Assembly (NCBI GenBank): GCA_008921705.1 | Contig: VFFE01007041.1 | Span: 154,948 to 218,947 of the forward strand | Source: Burhinus oedicnemus | Lineage: Eukaryota; Chordata; Aves; Charadriiformes; Burhinidae | Reading direction: 5' to 3' | Length of the DNA stretch: 64,000 nucleotides | Shown: positions 22,505-36,450 of the stretch, in pieces | Numbering within the stretch: the stretch's first letter is position 1 | Layout of the letters: each line of letters opens with the position of its first letter | Notes under the pieces: generated by a model | Database searches by the model: none | Told to the model about the DNA's origin: nothing | What the model saw: the letters and a program-made list of their open reading frames with translations, nothing else | Program-made: the position numbers and the translations under genes

Positions 22505-24334
22505 AATAAACTCAATAAACTTCTTTTCTGCAGGACCTGCAAAAGACAACCAGTCTTTGAATAAATGTGATGGTACTCAAAAATGATCAGATGTTGAAAG
22601 GAGAAAAATAAATAGAGTCTCATGGATAAGATTCTGCCACCTGCCCCTCACAGGCTGATACATTACCCTGCTAGTAGTCCCACTGATTCTATTTGTCATG
22701 ATAGTACTCAGAAATAATTCTAATTTATTAAGGTTAGTAAGACTGCTTGGTGCAATCATCTTTGCTCAAATGCAATCAGAGTCAAGGCAGTTACAAAAAG
22801 TCATTTGATGGAACCAGAGCTGCCATAATCAGCCTTTAATCGGTAAGTCCTATATCGTACTTGCATTCTCAATTTGATTCTGATTTTAATCTTAAAAATT
22901 CATAGAAGCTGATTTTTGTGCTAAAGGGCACTCATGTATGTCAGCAAAAGTAATTAATTCTCTTAAAATACAGTATGATTTACTTACTATGTTGGAATAT
23001 GAACAGACATAAATGATATGAAATAGAAAGGTTATTTTCTTACTCTGGTATAAATCAGGAATACCTTCCTTAGACTTAGTCACAGCAAGCTAACTGACAG
23101 ACGTAAGAGAAGAACTGAGTCTGGACCACTTTACAGTTATTCAGTTATAACTATTGAAAATTGATTTGAAAATTTAGCATATTTTCCAAGCAAATATTTT
23201 CTAGAACAGTAATTTTTCTGACACTTCTCAAAGGTTCTCAGCATTTTTATTTATAAAACTCTTCTGCCACTCATTAAGAAATGTCAATTACTATAAAAAA
23301 CCTTTGTAAGAATTATATTCCTAGTGGCTGCATGAAATGTTATTTACAGCTGTTTTGAAAGAAGAGTCTCATTTCCTCTCAGTCTTCAGGAAAACAGCTG
23401 CTGTCCTTTAGTATAAGGATAAAAGTTGGGTTACCAACAGGAGGAAAGGGGGAGGTTTTGACTGAATAAATTTAGTGTTGAATCAGGCACTTGAGCTTGA
23501 GACAGCAGGTTTCAGAGAAATTTGTCATTAAAGGATTTTGCTGTATATGAGAAGAAACTCTTTCTGACAGTTGTGTTAGAAGCTAAGAGGATCATCCTTT
23601 CCTTGTGGATAAGTACATCCATCCCATATATAACTCCCTGGAGTAATGTTCTCCTACAGATACCTAAGTGCAAAAGTGTCTGTTACACATTAAAAAAAAT
23701 CCTTATTTATGAACAAGAATAGGAAACTTTTTGTGAGCTGCATGCTCATTACTAATGGAAGGTGTTAGCAATGTTATTCTAGGTTAGTACTATCAAATAC
23801 TTTTAAAAGCATAAATCACACACTTTCAGTAGTTATTCTCTTGCATTCAGTTTTCTTTAGCTTTGATAATAAATGTCCCAGTGGCATCTCAGTGGTATTT
23901 TCTTAATACTGTCTGGCATGTGCTGCTGGTTTTGTATGTTTACATTAGATTTCATTTCTTGCATACTTTACATTGTCTTCTAAGATCACTTAACTGAGCA
24001 GTTAAAAGGGAAACAGTTGGGTATTTTTAGAGACTCCAGTGTAAATGGCCATAAATCCATAGTCCCAGCTTTCTAAGGAGCTGTCTGCTTCTCCAGAAAC
24101 ATCAGAAGGTTAAGAAACTGCATCAAAAAGGTTAAGAAAATTTACCTTTTGTGTGTGGTAAACAGCTGTTCTTCAGAGGAGTCTATCAGTTCTGCTGTTT
24201 TTTTCTTCCACTAGCAGCAAAAGGTTTAGTATCAGACTTTATCTTGCTACATTAACTGCTGAAGTCATTGGCCAGCTTTTCTTGAACGTCAATGCACTTT
24301 AGCATTGCTGAAAGATGGCAGACTCCCATAAATA

Positions 24335-24392
24335 TCTCTCTATGTATATATGTATACACATAAATATATACGTATATTCATATATGTAAACA
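24335..24392. repeat. TA/TG-rich microsatellite-like stretch
   Basis: Alternating purine-pyrimidine sequence of tatg, tata and cgta units. It is imperfect and probably a decayed microsatellite. Confidence 0.6.
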
Positions 24393-27300
24393 TATGCTTG
24401 CAAATAAATGTCATTATTTAATGCTCAGGGATTGGATGGAAGTTTGAAAAGACTGAAGCGCTGCTTTTGTAATATATCAGTTTTAATTTTAAAATAGTGT
24501 TTTACATAGTATATTATTTTGGTCTCAGGTAAGTATCTTGGTGCAATTCATAATTAAATAAATACCTACAATTTATGTGAGATTTCTGGTTTTATATAGC
24601 ATTATAAGGGTATCGGAATTAAAATCAATTATATTTTTAAATTTCTCTTAGCAATGTAGTTTTAGGTATTTGAAAACTTGGAATAGTCAGAAGTGTCAGA
24701 ATGACATTAAAAACCAAAAGGAGAGTGACAGAAAGATAAATGATATAATGGATACATATTTAATTTTGAACAAAATGGAGTATAAAACTACCTCATAAAG
24801 GAACAATCTGTTCAATTAAAAATAATCAAAGGAAAAGTGAAATATGATTATCGAGTATGTTGAATGAATAAACATTAAAGGAATAAATTTGCTGCTCCTT
24901 GTTGATGCTGAGGTTTTATTTAGAGCAAAATCTTCATAAACTAATGTATGAAAGGGAAATAAAGCTGACAGAGGAATAGATTTCCTCTGTACTCCAACTA
25001 TGCATTAAAGAGATTTCAGATATACATGAAAAAAAAGAAAATAGGTGTATTTGACCTTTTTTCTTTTTACCAAGTATTTTCTCTTCTTGATTTCTTGCAC
25101 GTCTTCTCCTTCTTTTCCACTAGGAAATTAAAATATAATGACCATTGGATATTACTTAGATGACTAATGTATTCATGGCTTTTGAGTATAGACACTCCCA
25201 TAGATAGAGCTCTACTATTCCACACAAACTCTCTTCCTGTCATTGCAAAGGCTGATCTATTCACTGTTTGCTTGTATGTTTATCATCAAGTAACGCTGCA
25301 ATGGATTATGACCCATATATTGAATAGAGATTCTGGTTTAGTTTTTGGGGTTTTGCTGTTTGGGTTTTTTTTTAAAAGATAAAACCTTATTCTCTTCACA
25401 AAAGAACTGTGAGGGAAATACTGCATCATACGTGCTTTAAAATTTCTCCCTGCAGTCAATGCCACTTACCCAATAGGTTTCATGTGCACAAGTCATCATT
25501 TTGAAAGATGTCCAGAGGCTTGTGTTGAACCTGTTGCACACTTTCTGCAACTGTCTATTCCATTGCCCTGTGACTGTGAAACACATTCAGAAATCTTATG
25601 CACAATTTAGAACATTTTACACATGTGTGTACAAATGACACAGGACTTTTCAGATGTGATATAGTTTAGTGCATTTAGATGACAGTTTAGTGGACAAATA
25701 TTTAGTTTTTAAATTTGAATTGCAAAGTGTGTGAAATTATGCAATATTCGGCAAGTGGGAGCTTCAAAGCATGGTCAGTTATTCAATTATTTAGTCTGTG
25801 CATGTATCTTAAAGTATTCCTACATATTTGACTTTTTTTCAGAAATGTAAATAATAATTACAATATGTAAAATGAAAAGCTTTTTTTTAACATGAAGTTT
25901 TCATTGAAAGAAGTTATATCAAAACTACTTTTGAAGATTAGTTGTTCATCATCTCAGTATGTGAAGAAGACCACTTGAGGTACACTTGAGCGGTTATAGA
26001 ATCTTTCTAGTTGTACTGAATCACTATTAAGTAGAAAAAGTAAGTTGTGCCCTCATAGCTGTACATTTCAATTGTTACATGTGTTGTTCCACACAATTTT
26101 TTTTGTAGCTGATGTGCCATAAAAAGAATACCTTATAACCCTATAAACACTCTATAGTCTTCACCTTCAAACACTAACCATACATTTTAAGTTAAACAGT
26201 TCTTTGTTGAACAAAACTGATTTTAAACATGCACATAAGTACTTTTTTAAATTTAGCTTAAATATTTTTAACGTAATTTCCAGCATGACATGTATTTAAG
26301 TTGGATTCATAACTGTAAAAAGACCTGTATGAGTTATAGCTTCATTTTGTGCCGATGATAAATGAGAAATACAATTTCAGTATATGTACTTGTGTAAATA
26401 AAAAACACACAGCTTTTTGTTATTGTTATTGAGAATAGTCAGCTTGTTTTGTGCTCTACATAAACTGGGAGATTTTATGCATTACTAAATTTATTAAAAA
26501 AAAACCGCTTGCTTGATAATGCTCATAATGAAAAGTGAAGCACTCCGAACAGGGAATGATGACAGAAGCCATTTTCCATAAAGCTGAAGATATGCCAATG
26601 ACCATTTTGATATCTTTTTATATTACATTTTAATATTACACTGAGGAGCAATTTACTCTACGAATAATTTTCAGGTAACAAGACATGAAGGTATTACAGA
26701 CCATCAACAAAGATCTCAAGCATGTCTTTGTATACATTAACTACCTTTCTGTTTTTCATCACAACAGATACAAGTATGAAAAAGCATTGTCTTTAAAAAA
26801 AACCCCTGACCCTAGAGAGTTAGGTCTGCAAATAAAATGTTGGCTTAATTGTGATTTTCCTGTTTATTCTTGTGTTTCCAATAAAATATAATTAACACAA
26901 AACTAAAGTAAGTGAGTAATACTTATTTAATTATATTTCTATGTGAATTTTAAATGAAATGCAGCACAAGTGTAGCACAAAGACAATATGACTTATAACT
27001 TCCTGCATTACACTTTATTCAGACTGTAATTTAAATTTAATTTTAATTCCAATTTAATTGAATAATGTAGTTGCACTGAATAATGAATATAGTAATTGAA
27101 CTGATGCATCCAATGTTTATTTGTCTAGTTGAAATGATATGAAATTCTGCAGTGAAAAAATAAAAAAGAATTTTTTTTTAATTTTTCACACTCAACATTA
27201 TAGGCAAATTTATGAAATGTTTTCTTTAATTTCTGTATGAGATATATGGACTACATAACCATATGCATTTGCAGTAACTATAACCATACATCAAATTTTA

Positions 27301-27889
27301 TATCCATCATCTGATTTGAGTTCCCCAAAAATTCAATTTTGCAGGTAAGGCACATACAGCTCCAACAGATACCTGATTCTGTAGAAATATGTGTGTATGT
27401 GAAGTTAATGTCTGTTCATAAACTTTAAAAAAAAAAAAGATAACCAGTGATTAGTCCTTGAGTTCTAGTGGCGCTGTCAGACCTGTTTCCATACTACTGA
27501 GTGACAGTCCTTTCTATGTCAAACTACTGAAGGAACAAGTTATTTGGGAACAATCTAAAACTGAGCCAGGAAGCAGTCTAACAAGTAATCAAGATTAATT
27601 ATCAGAAATGAAGTAGAAGAGGTCGTTCACTCAACATCCTTCATTTGGCAATATAGACGTATACAATGAGATCACTGCAAATTAGGCACCTACATTCATT
27701 TCAGATTAAAGTATTAAGTATTTCTAAGGGTCCCCCTAGCTGAGTGAGGCTGAATCTTTTAAAAGCCAACAGAAGGTAACAGTAAATCGGTTGTCTGTGT
27801 CTTCTTTTGTTCTTAATCGTGGAGAGTGGTGGGGATACATGGCTCTTATGCTCCATTTGGAGTGAAGGATATGCATCATTGAAGTTACG

Positions 27890-27946
27890 GTTAGAGGCTG
27901 GAGGTTTTAAGACTGAACTGGACAGAGCTCTGAACAACCTGCTCTT
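27890..27946 (+). mobile_element. Old CR1 3'-end fragment
   Basis: The bases around ggaggttttaagactgaact and the following gagctctgaacaacctgctc correspond to the C-terminal coding end and stop region of CR1, which the younger copies read as gagacattcaag... and ...gcaacctgctctag. Flanking CR1 sequence is barely detectable, suggesting an old decayed copy. Confidence 0.55.
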
Positions 27947-30900
27947 TAAACTCAATAAACTTTAATTTACTGATGTCTGAAATAATGTTATTATCTTGAA
28001 GGACTGACGATATGACTTCTTTTCCTTATTCCAGACACAAACTCAGAAGTCTTAAACTGTAACAGCTGATGTTGCCTCGGCATTTTTATCTAAGTTTCTT
28101 GAAAATAAGAGATTTACAGGATGATTTTCAAGTTCAGTGAGATCTATATTCTTTTTTCCAAAAAGCTGTTCTGTGAAAACCCCAGGGGGCAGACATCACA
28201 TGGAAACATTTATGAAATTGCTCATTGATTTCTTTCTCAGAGGTAAAAGGTTCTGCACTCACTTCCCTGCACTCTTCTTCAATTCAAAGCATTATGCAGA
28301 AGAAACCTTAGGAATAAAAGGCTATTTTTTTCCCTCCTCTCCCATCACCTGGGTGTCACAGGGCAAGCTCTTTCAGAGAGCACAGCCAGACCTTTCTCCT
28401 TTTGCTTACTCTGAATGATCAGGCCCTGCTGCCTGTCCTGCAAGCTCATCTGTCATACATTTAACATTCTGGTGGAGACAGGCTAGCCACCAGAAAGTGG
28501 TCGGTTTTCCTTATTCTCCAAAATTTACACAAAAGCCTCTGTTTGCTGCCCTCTGGGAAAATGTAACGGACTATGATTTCTCTGAACTCAGATTTTGTCA
28601 CCAGCCTAATCTTCAGTCTCCTGTGCATTGAAAGAACACAGGGTAGGAAGGAATTTGGATGACTATAACTACTAATTCCAATAGGTATCTTGCTATGACC
28701 AACCCACTTTAATTCTTCCTTCTTTATTACAAAAAGATTAACATTGTTCCCCAAGATATTTTCAACAGCCTTTGAATTCCTTTGGATCTATCACCTATGT
28801 TCTTCCACTGAGCTTGCTTTCACTTCTCTTTGTATTGGAACACATTACAAGTAAATTTTTCATCATGTGAAAGAAATGTCATCCACTTTGCTACACGGAG
28901 ACTCTCATATGATCGTAACAGATTTGGTTAGTTCCTCAGAACTGACAGCGATAACTGCCCTTAAATGAAATTCACTCTGCTTTAATATGTCTTCTAGACC
29001 CAACTGAAGTTCCCATTGTCCTGTTGCAGTTTGTCATAGCCAAAGACGGACAAAACTTTGCTTTACCCTTGAAAACTGAGCAGCTAGAATATTAACTTTC
29101 TTTTTAATAATGCTTTACATTGTTTCATTGACCTCCCAAGATATTTGGAATAAGTACCAGAGAAACTGTCCCATGCACAAGCAGTTCAGGATCCTTGAAG
29201 TTTAAGATCCTATAAGTAACATAATCTAACCTCTCTTTAGGGTGAAAATTTCCATAGTCTCACAAATCAATGGATGCTTCTTCCTCATCTTCATTCTGAC
29301 TTCTTCAAATACACACACACACCCCCTTTCTCTCATTTTCCTATGTTTACCGTTTCTCCTGTGATGATCATTAACTATTTTCTTTACAATTTTAGAATTG
29401 TCTTTATGACTTTCCTTTGAACGATGGCAGCTTTGAGATAATGCTCAGCCTCACTGCAGCTGCCCTTCATAATTTCTCACTCTGAAGAGGGAAGGGACAT
29501 CAGATATGTGTCATCAGATATCATGATGATTTGGGGATTTATGTTGCTACAATGACCTCACAATGCACAGCTGGACATTTTCCTTATTGTTTCTCTCCTT
29601 TTCTATGAGTTAAGCAAATCCATTACCCTGTTTCATGTAGTCCAAAAAACAAAGAGCACAAGGAATTCGTTTGCACAAATTCTAGGTGTCTGGAAAAGAA
29701 AAAACAGGAAACAATTCCTGTTTTGAACTCCTGGTGCTTCAGTTGCACTGTATTTCATAAGTTCCAAAATGTTTTATGACTCCCATTTTCTTAAAGACAA
29801 TAATTGTTATTTCTGTATTTCATGTGATTCTTCTTTGCTTTCTATATCACATTATAGAGGAAAGATATTAGCAGGATGTTTCTATTTAGGAACTAACAGC
29901 ATGTCAATTTTTGCTGTATCATGATTAACCTGGTTTTGTCCCTTTAGACTTATAATTAACATTTTAATTATATTTTTTTATAATCAATATTAGTTCAATA
30001 GCTGCTGACTGAAGAGCACCACTTGACTGTCTCCTCTGACTTCTTGGATATGACAGACATTTTGACTTAGTCAGATACTGACCTCAGTTAAGTTAGACTA
30101 AATCTCTTCAAGTTTCAGGTGCAGAAGTCAGGAAACCTAAATATACCTACCTAAAAGCTGACTGTCTATACTCTCTTATTTATCCAGACTATTTACACAT
30201 AAAGAGCCTATACTAGCATTTGTCCTAGAAACAGTCCGAAAATAATAGATTCATTAGTTTATATTTGACAGTTAAAGTTATGCAATATGAATCCCACTCC
30301 CATCGTGGAATCCAACCTGTTAGATCCCACAAGGAGAGTACAGCCTATGAAATCAAGTTCTTAATGACCAACTTAAGTGAAGAAATAAAATATGCTGCTA
30401 TGATAACTGTGGAAGTACATCAATAGTTCTTTAGCACCTTGGAACTGTTTTTGATGATTGTTAAAAATATTATCCCTATTAGTATTATCAACTTCACCTA
30501 AGATATGCATAAGATATACTGAAACATTATTTCAGAAGTGTTTCATTTTAGCAAATACTGCCTGACTTCATCTTTTGCTGCAGACACCAACCTTCTGATC
30601 TACTTACCAGACAATATGCAGTAGATACATTATCTCAGCATAAGTTATGTCCCCACATCTTCATTATATAACAGAACTAGATGGAAACATTTTCTACTGC
30701 AGAGATTTCTCCAGATTATCTCTCCTGTCTCTGATACACATATAACTGTCCTTTTCTAAGAATTCCAGGTCAAATATTCAGCAAGGGAAAGGGCATTGCT
30801 ATGCTTCATAGTTACTTAGTTGAATTGTTCTTCCTTTCTTCCTACAATGATTCTTAGATGAATTTGAATTGTATTATTTCTCGTTTATCTTCTTCTGCCA

Positions 30901-32510
30901 TTTTTCTTTATATGTTTATGTGCCTATGATGCTGCAAATAGTTTTTCTGCTCCTAATATGAATATTGAAGAGTGTCCCATAAAAGCTAGTAGATCATATC
31001 TTTTCTGAGGCACAGAGCTGATCTGGAATTTTATGCCGACATTTTTTAGTACGACAAGACAGGAGTTTATGTTGCTTTCCAAACACTGAAAGACCTAAGG
31101 GCTTCGGATGTGTTTTGATCATGTCTCTTCTGTCTTCTTTGGTAAGTACTTTCCATAGGTATGAAGGTCTGCTGAAATGAAAGGAAAGATTATGTGCTGG
31201 CTGAAGTCAATTTCATCTTCTTTCTATGAATTCATGCAGCAGAATACAGATATGATGAAAAAGGAAAAACATGCTGTATGTAATGAGGAGCCTTCTTTAC
31301 TATCTCTGAAATGTAGAGCTGAGTTCAGAGTAACTAGACCTTATCCTCATTAAGACCTACGATAATTAATTAAAGAAGTAATTCAGTTTTCCCTACTGAA
31401 GTCTGACAGTATTTTCCTTTCGGATTATTGTGGTATTGACCTAATTTACTTGGGACTACCAGTCTAAAATTCATGATGTGTATCAAGTCCAGCAGCCAGC
31501 AATAAATTATCGAGCAATTTCTGCAGGTATTTGGAGGGACAGAAAATAAAAAGTCCTCAGCACTGAAATAAAACTTCAGTGGATATAATGAATGAAAAAC
31601 ATCCACAATAAAATATAATAAAATAACTTAAAATCTCTCTTCCATCTGAATATTCTCTCTTAATTTTTGAAGTTCTGTCCCTATGAGTAATCAAGGAAAG
31701 CTTTTTTTCTGATTTACTGAAACCTGATTAACATAGGCTGTTATTCAGTGATAAACTATGTGTTATTCCTGTTTTTCTTAAGCAATTTAGTAGAAAGTCA
31801 TATAAATTTATATTAAAAACTGTGAAGAACCATTTAAAGTTGTGTCAGATTCAGGACATCATTTCAAGGATTTCACAGTTAATTCACTATACTTTTCTGG
31901 TATGGATACAGCAGGTAAAGTTTTGTTCGAATCAGATGATAACATGAACATATTATGGTATAATTGATACAAACACCTTGCACGCCCTTGGAGTAAAATA
32001 TACTTTATAGAGAAGAAAATTAATGTGTTGTAATAAACTGTAGGAAAAATAACAGTTGTTGGAAAGACACTTGAATAATAATCATCATCTTGCTTGTGAC
32101 AAAATGCTACAGCGTTAGTTGTTATAATGATGATGACATGAATGTGTGCTATATAGGTATTGTTATTGCATATGCAATGCTAGTATAAAATTATGCTTAG
32201 CCTATGACCTTGGACTCCTCTTTACATTAGTTGTGGAGTAAATAATGTGAAGTAAGTTTAAAGCACAGCATGCTTATCGTCTTCAGTGTTAATGGCAAAT
32301 AAGCACTTATGCAACTTGGAACATACAGTGGTCTCTACAGTGTGAAATAAGCAAAAATACATTTTCAGTAATAGCATGCATATTTAAAAAACATAATCTG
32401 AAACTATGTTGAGATAATATAGTGAAACTCATCAATATATGCATTATTGAAAGTTTCACATTTTACAGGCTCCTTAAAACTGCTTTCTGTCTTTTATAAC
32501 TTATTTACAG
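27947..32510. other. AT-rich non-coding sequence, no gene recognised
   Basis: It contains a short AC run near 29,310-29,325 and otherwise no recognisable repeat. The frames at 28,137-28,418 (plus) and 28,461-28,754 (minus) are the longest and have no domain I recognise. Confidence 0.5.
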
Positions 32511-32895
32511 AGGAAAGGCTGAGGGAGTTGGGTTTTTTGAGTCCGGAGAAGAGAAAGCTCAGAGGGGATCTCATCAATGTTTACAAATACATAAAGGGAG
32601 GGTGCTGGGAGGATGGCACCAGTCTTTTTGCAGTGGTGCCCAGTGATAAGACAAGAGGTAATGGGCACAAACTTGACCATAGGAAGTTCCATCTAACCAT
32701 GAGGAGGAACTTCTTGACTTTGAGGGTGGCAGAGCACTGGAACAGGCTGCCCAGAGAGGTGGTGGAATCTCGGACTCTGGAGACATTCAAGACCTGCCTG
32801 GACGCCGTCCTGTGCAACCTGCTCTAGGTGACCCTGCTCTGGCAGGGTGGTTGGACTAGATGATCTCCAGAGGTCCCTTCCAACCCCTGTGATTC
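32511..32895 (+). mobile_element. CR1 LINE 3' fragment, young
   Basis: This is a 5'-truncated copy starting at aggaaaggctgaggg (the EERLRELG region) and ending in the CR1 3' UTR (ccaacccctgtgattctgt). The C-terminal RT frame is open to the normal stop at 32,825-32,827 and ends NLL. The open frame extends about 60 bases upstream into flanking DNA by chance. It is closely similar to 6170-6550, which places both in one recent subgroup. Confidence 0.94.
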
Positions 32896-35800
32896 TGTTA
32901 CATTAAAATCACATTTAACTAATATATTTTTATAACCAATAATCCCAAGTACTTCTAAGAGCAAAGTCAGATGAAAATTTGAGGAAAATGACTTAATTTC
33001 ATCCTTTGAACTTACCTCAGATAATATTTGAGGGCATTAAAATAAAGAAGTAATAAGATATGTGTAGGGAGTATGAATGCATTTAGAATTGTGTGTGTTG
33101 AATATAGATATTCATGTATGCTGTTCTGGAGCGTATGTTATGCCAGGACTCTAGGCATGACTGTTTTACTCTTAAACATTTTCTCCTCTCTGAAGAAAAC
33201 AGAGTTTGATATCTCCCAATAAAGCAAAAGTATTCTTTGAAAAAGAACTAAAGTTAAGATACGAACAAATTATACTGCTGGAAAAGGTTTTACTACATTT
33301 TTCTCGATGTGCTGCTGCCCTTCAGTTGTTGCTGTAGAAACCCAACAGATGAGGAGAATATCAGGGCTTTATAGATAGGAAGTTCACTTAAGCCAATCTG
33401 TGCTCTGCCCATTTAGACTTATCATGGTTGCCTCCATCTAGTTAAGTAAAAAGAGGCAACACGTACTGTCACATGAAAGTTTAAGAACTCATTGCTTTCC
33501 TTCATGTCCACAAGGCAGCCTGCCCAGTGTCCAGACACAATAGAATTTCTAATCAAACTCTTAAGTAGATTATACAGCTCACTGAACCTGACTGAGCTAC
33601 AGTATCCCTCTCTTCTTTCTCTGATTCTCTAAATCTGTACTGCTTTCTTAACAGCCACATGGCATACACTGTAGCTATCTCTGAAACTTATCTGTTTTAT
33701 TTGGCTCAAAGACCTGCTTTCTCTGCCTTTCTCTCTCTCTCTCATTTGTGCACTCTACTATTTTTTTTCCTCCTTTCTTTTTTTTTGTTTTCAGTCAAAA
33801 TTTCCCCTACGTGAAGAAATTTCCTAAATAAATCAGAAAAATGCAAGTTTCAGCTTAATCTGATCCTTCAGATATAGGAGGGGTAAAACTATATGGTTAA
33901 AAAATAAGAAGGAGTTTATATTAATCTAGGAGAAAAAAGATTGCCTAGAAAGACTTTTTATTTCAATATATAAAATTACAGGGTGCATATATGTCTGCAA
34001 TGTTCTTTCCCTGTTTAAATGTCAATTTCTGAAGACAGCATTTCTAGCAAAGTTATACATAAAACACTGGGATAAATATATTAGCTGTGAAAAACATATT
34101 CTTTTGACATCTTGATAATACAGCATCCTTATTGACCTCTGGCTGGTTATCCCTTACATTTATTTATATTTATAATATATTTATATCTATTTATATCCCT
34201 CCATTTTATTTATAACAGCATAGTGTCCTATAAGGGAAATACTTAAAGGTTAGGTGTGAAACTATGTCACAGATTCCACCTCTGATCTGTGATATATTTA
34301 GAACTTTCAGACCTGAGGCTTTGTTCAACGCCTGTTGATGTAATTAGAAAGAGTCACATTAATTTTAATGGAAACAGTACTTTGCCTGTGAAACCAAAGA
34401 TTCACGAACTTAGGCAAAGGGAAAACCTGATGCAAAGCCATGGTTCCTGCCTCTAATTTATCAATTGACATTACGTATTTTGTTTTGGCCATTTTTTGCG
34501 TTATAACACAGTTATTGCTTTGATGTTTTGTATCAGCTTTATACTTATGAACTTTACCTTTCACAATATAACATTATGGTTTTTAAATTAAACTACATTG
34601 CATTTGCAAAAGATTCGTGTCTGTAATGTCAAAAATTTATCTTTTTCAAGAATCATTCTTCTTACTTTTTTAATGAAAAAAAAGGTAATATCTTGTTACT
34701 TTCCAGGAGTGTTACAGTGAATGATCCAGTTATGAAGCAGTATAAATTTTTGTTTGTTTCCTTTGCAATATAGTCAAAGTCTTCCCCTCTTTGGCCTATT
34801 GTTTATCAGTTTTGTTTAATATGTTTTCTTCTTTTGAGTTCTTTGGCTTTAGGAACCAGAATTTTATCTTCCTTTCTTTCTTGAGCTGACTTCCCCATGA
34901 TCATTTTATAAAAAAATATATTTAGCTCAAGGTCCCATCCATTAAAAACACTTTTTCTCTATAAATCTGATTCATAGTTCACCTTTAACATCTATGCCAT
35001 TTTGGTAGCAGTTTGGTCACACTAGGTGGTGCTGCAACATTCAATCTTTTGCACAAAGTATGACGTTTTATTCTTAAACAGTAAGGGATTTTTTCTTTTT
35101 TGAAGGAATTTCTCTTTTTTGGGGGGGAGGGGAGCTGTGGCAAACATCAAGGATTTTCATCATAATGCTTCTTTCTTTGGAATAGTTAGATTTTATTGCA
35201 CAGTTTAATTCTGGAAATTATAAACTGGCTAGGAATCTGGGTTCCAATTGGAAGCAGTAGCAAAGCAAGTGTGTTGTAAGTAACATGACATCAGGAAAAA
35301 AATGGTATGCTTAATGTCAGTACACCTGCCAATCACTGTCAAAAATGCACAGTAAATTAATAATTTCCATAGGTTTTCAGGTCTAATTTATGATGTTTTC
35401 TGTATTGCATCTGTCAAGTGAGACTATGTCAAGCATTCAACTAACCAACCTTAATTCTTCTGACACTGTCCAATGGCAGATGTTTAACTAATGGTACAGG
35501 AAATAGGGCACATATTGTATAAATCCTCCCTGGGATATCATTCCAAAACCAGCTTATAACTAAATTTTGCCAAGCTAAATGTGTACCCAAGCCATCATGT
35601 ATACTATATTCCTATTTCACATAATCATAGCTAATTATATGCAAAGGTACTTCAAAGTTCTTGCTTAAAACAGTTAAACAGTTGCCTGATAATTTAATTA
35701 GGTATTCCCTATTATTAGGCTAATGAGAAATAGTGAATAATCACTACTCATCTCCTCCATTCATTCACGATTTTAACTGTATCTGTCAAAGTCTTCCTAA

Positions 35801-36119
35801 CCTTGCTTATTTTCATAAGCTGAAGTGTTTAGTACAGCTAACATCCCCATGCGCCAAAGTAAAAAGTACTTTAGGATATAGAAATCTCTTCTGCTTCTGT
35901 TGAAGTCTTTTTTGGATGAAGATACAGGTCAAAAGAACTGCATATATCATTGGAAGTGCTTGCAAACTATACATTAAACAGGAATAAATACTCTTTCTAG
36001 TTTCTTTTCTCTTCTGTTTTCTTTTTTTTTTTAAGTTAGTATATCATTTGCCTCTCTGAGTTAAAATTTTCAGAGAACTGTCAACAGTAGCTTCAGGATC
36101 ACTTTCATGAGAAGTAAGA
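32896..36119. other. AT-rich non-coding sequence, no gene recognised
   Basis: It includes a CT run (33,727-33,744), a TTTATA-rich stretch (34,158-34,214) and a G run (35,121-35,136). No coding frame or known repeat could be supported. Confidence 0.5.
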
Positions 36120-36450
36120 GCTAACTTTCAATCATTTTTTCCTCAGGTGTATTACCTTGCACTTATCAACACTGAATTTCATCTTCTGTTCTATCAGCTA
36201 CTTGTGTCACATTTTCAAATCCTTCTGCAAGTCTGTACCATCACTTTCAGATTTGTCTGACTGGAAAAATTACAAGATTTGTTCCCTTCTCCAAGTCATT
36301 TAAGAATGATGAAAAAAGAACAACTAACATGGATTCTTGGGTAAGGCTGTCATATATCTTTTTCTCCCTTTTGTTCTTGGATTTCTTTTTTTGTGCTATT
36401 GATTGTATCCAAGTGGATTTTGTCAAGTGCCTTGTTATGCTAAATCCCTC
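36120..36450 (-). mobile_element. Old, degenerate CR1/L3-like LINE fragment
   Basis: The plus strand carries the antisense signature of an ancient CR1/L3 RT: ttgcacttatcaacactgaa, then tttcatct, then a region ending tcatttaagaatgatgaa, the antisense position of the IFINDL motif. A decayed continuation (about 36,395-36,450) follows. No frame is open. It is far more diverged than the other CR1 copies here, so it predates them. Identification is from remembered consensus and needs a search. Confidence 0.6.

Larger units (their letters stand above)
17579..27889. other. AT-rich non-coding sequence, no gene recognised
   Basis: About 10 kb of AT-rich DNA. It holds a 19-base T run (17,959-17,977), an inverted repeat (21,288-21,344), a compact palindrome (22,481-22,504), T/G-rich low-complexity DNA (22,104-22,143) and a TA-rich microsatellite (24,335-24,392). 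The open frames (all under 75 codons) have no recognisable similarity and compositions typical of chance frames. Confidence 0.5.

Noticed and set aside
28137..28754. Frames at 28,137-28,418 (plus) and 28,461-28,754 (minus)
   Set aside because: No domain or similarity; lengths within chance expectation.
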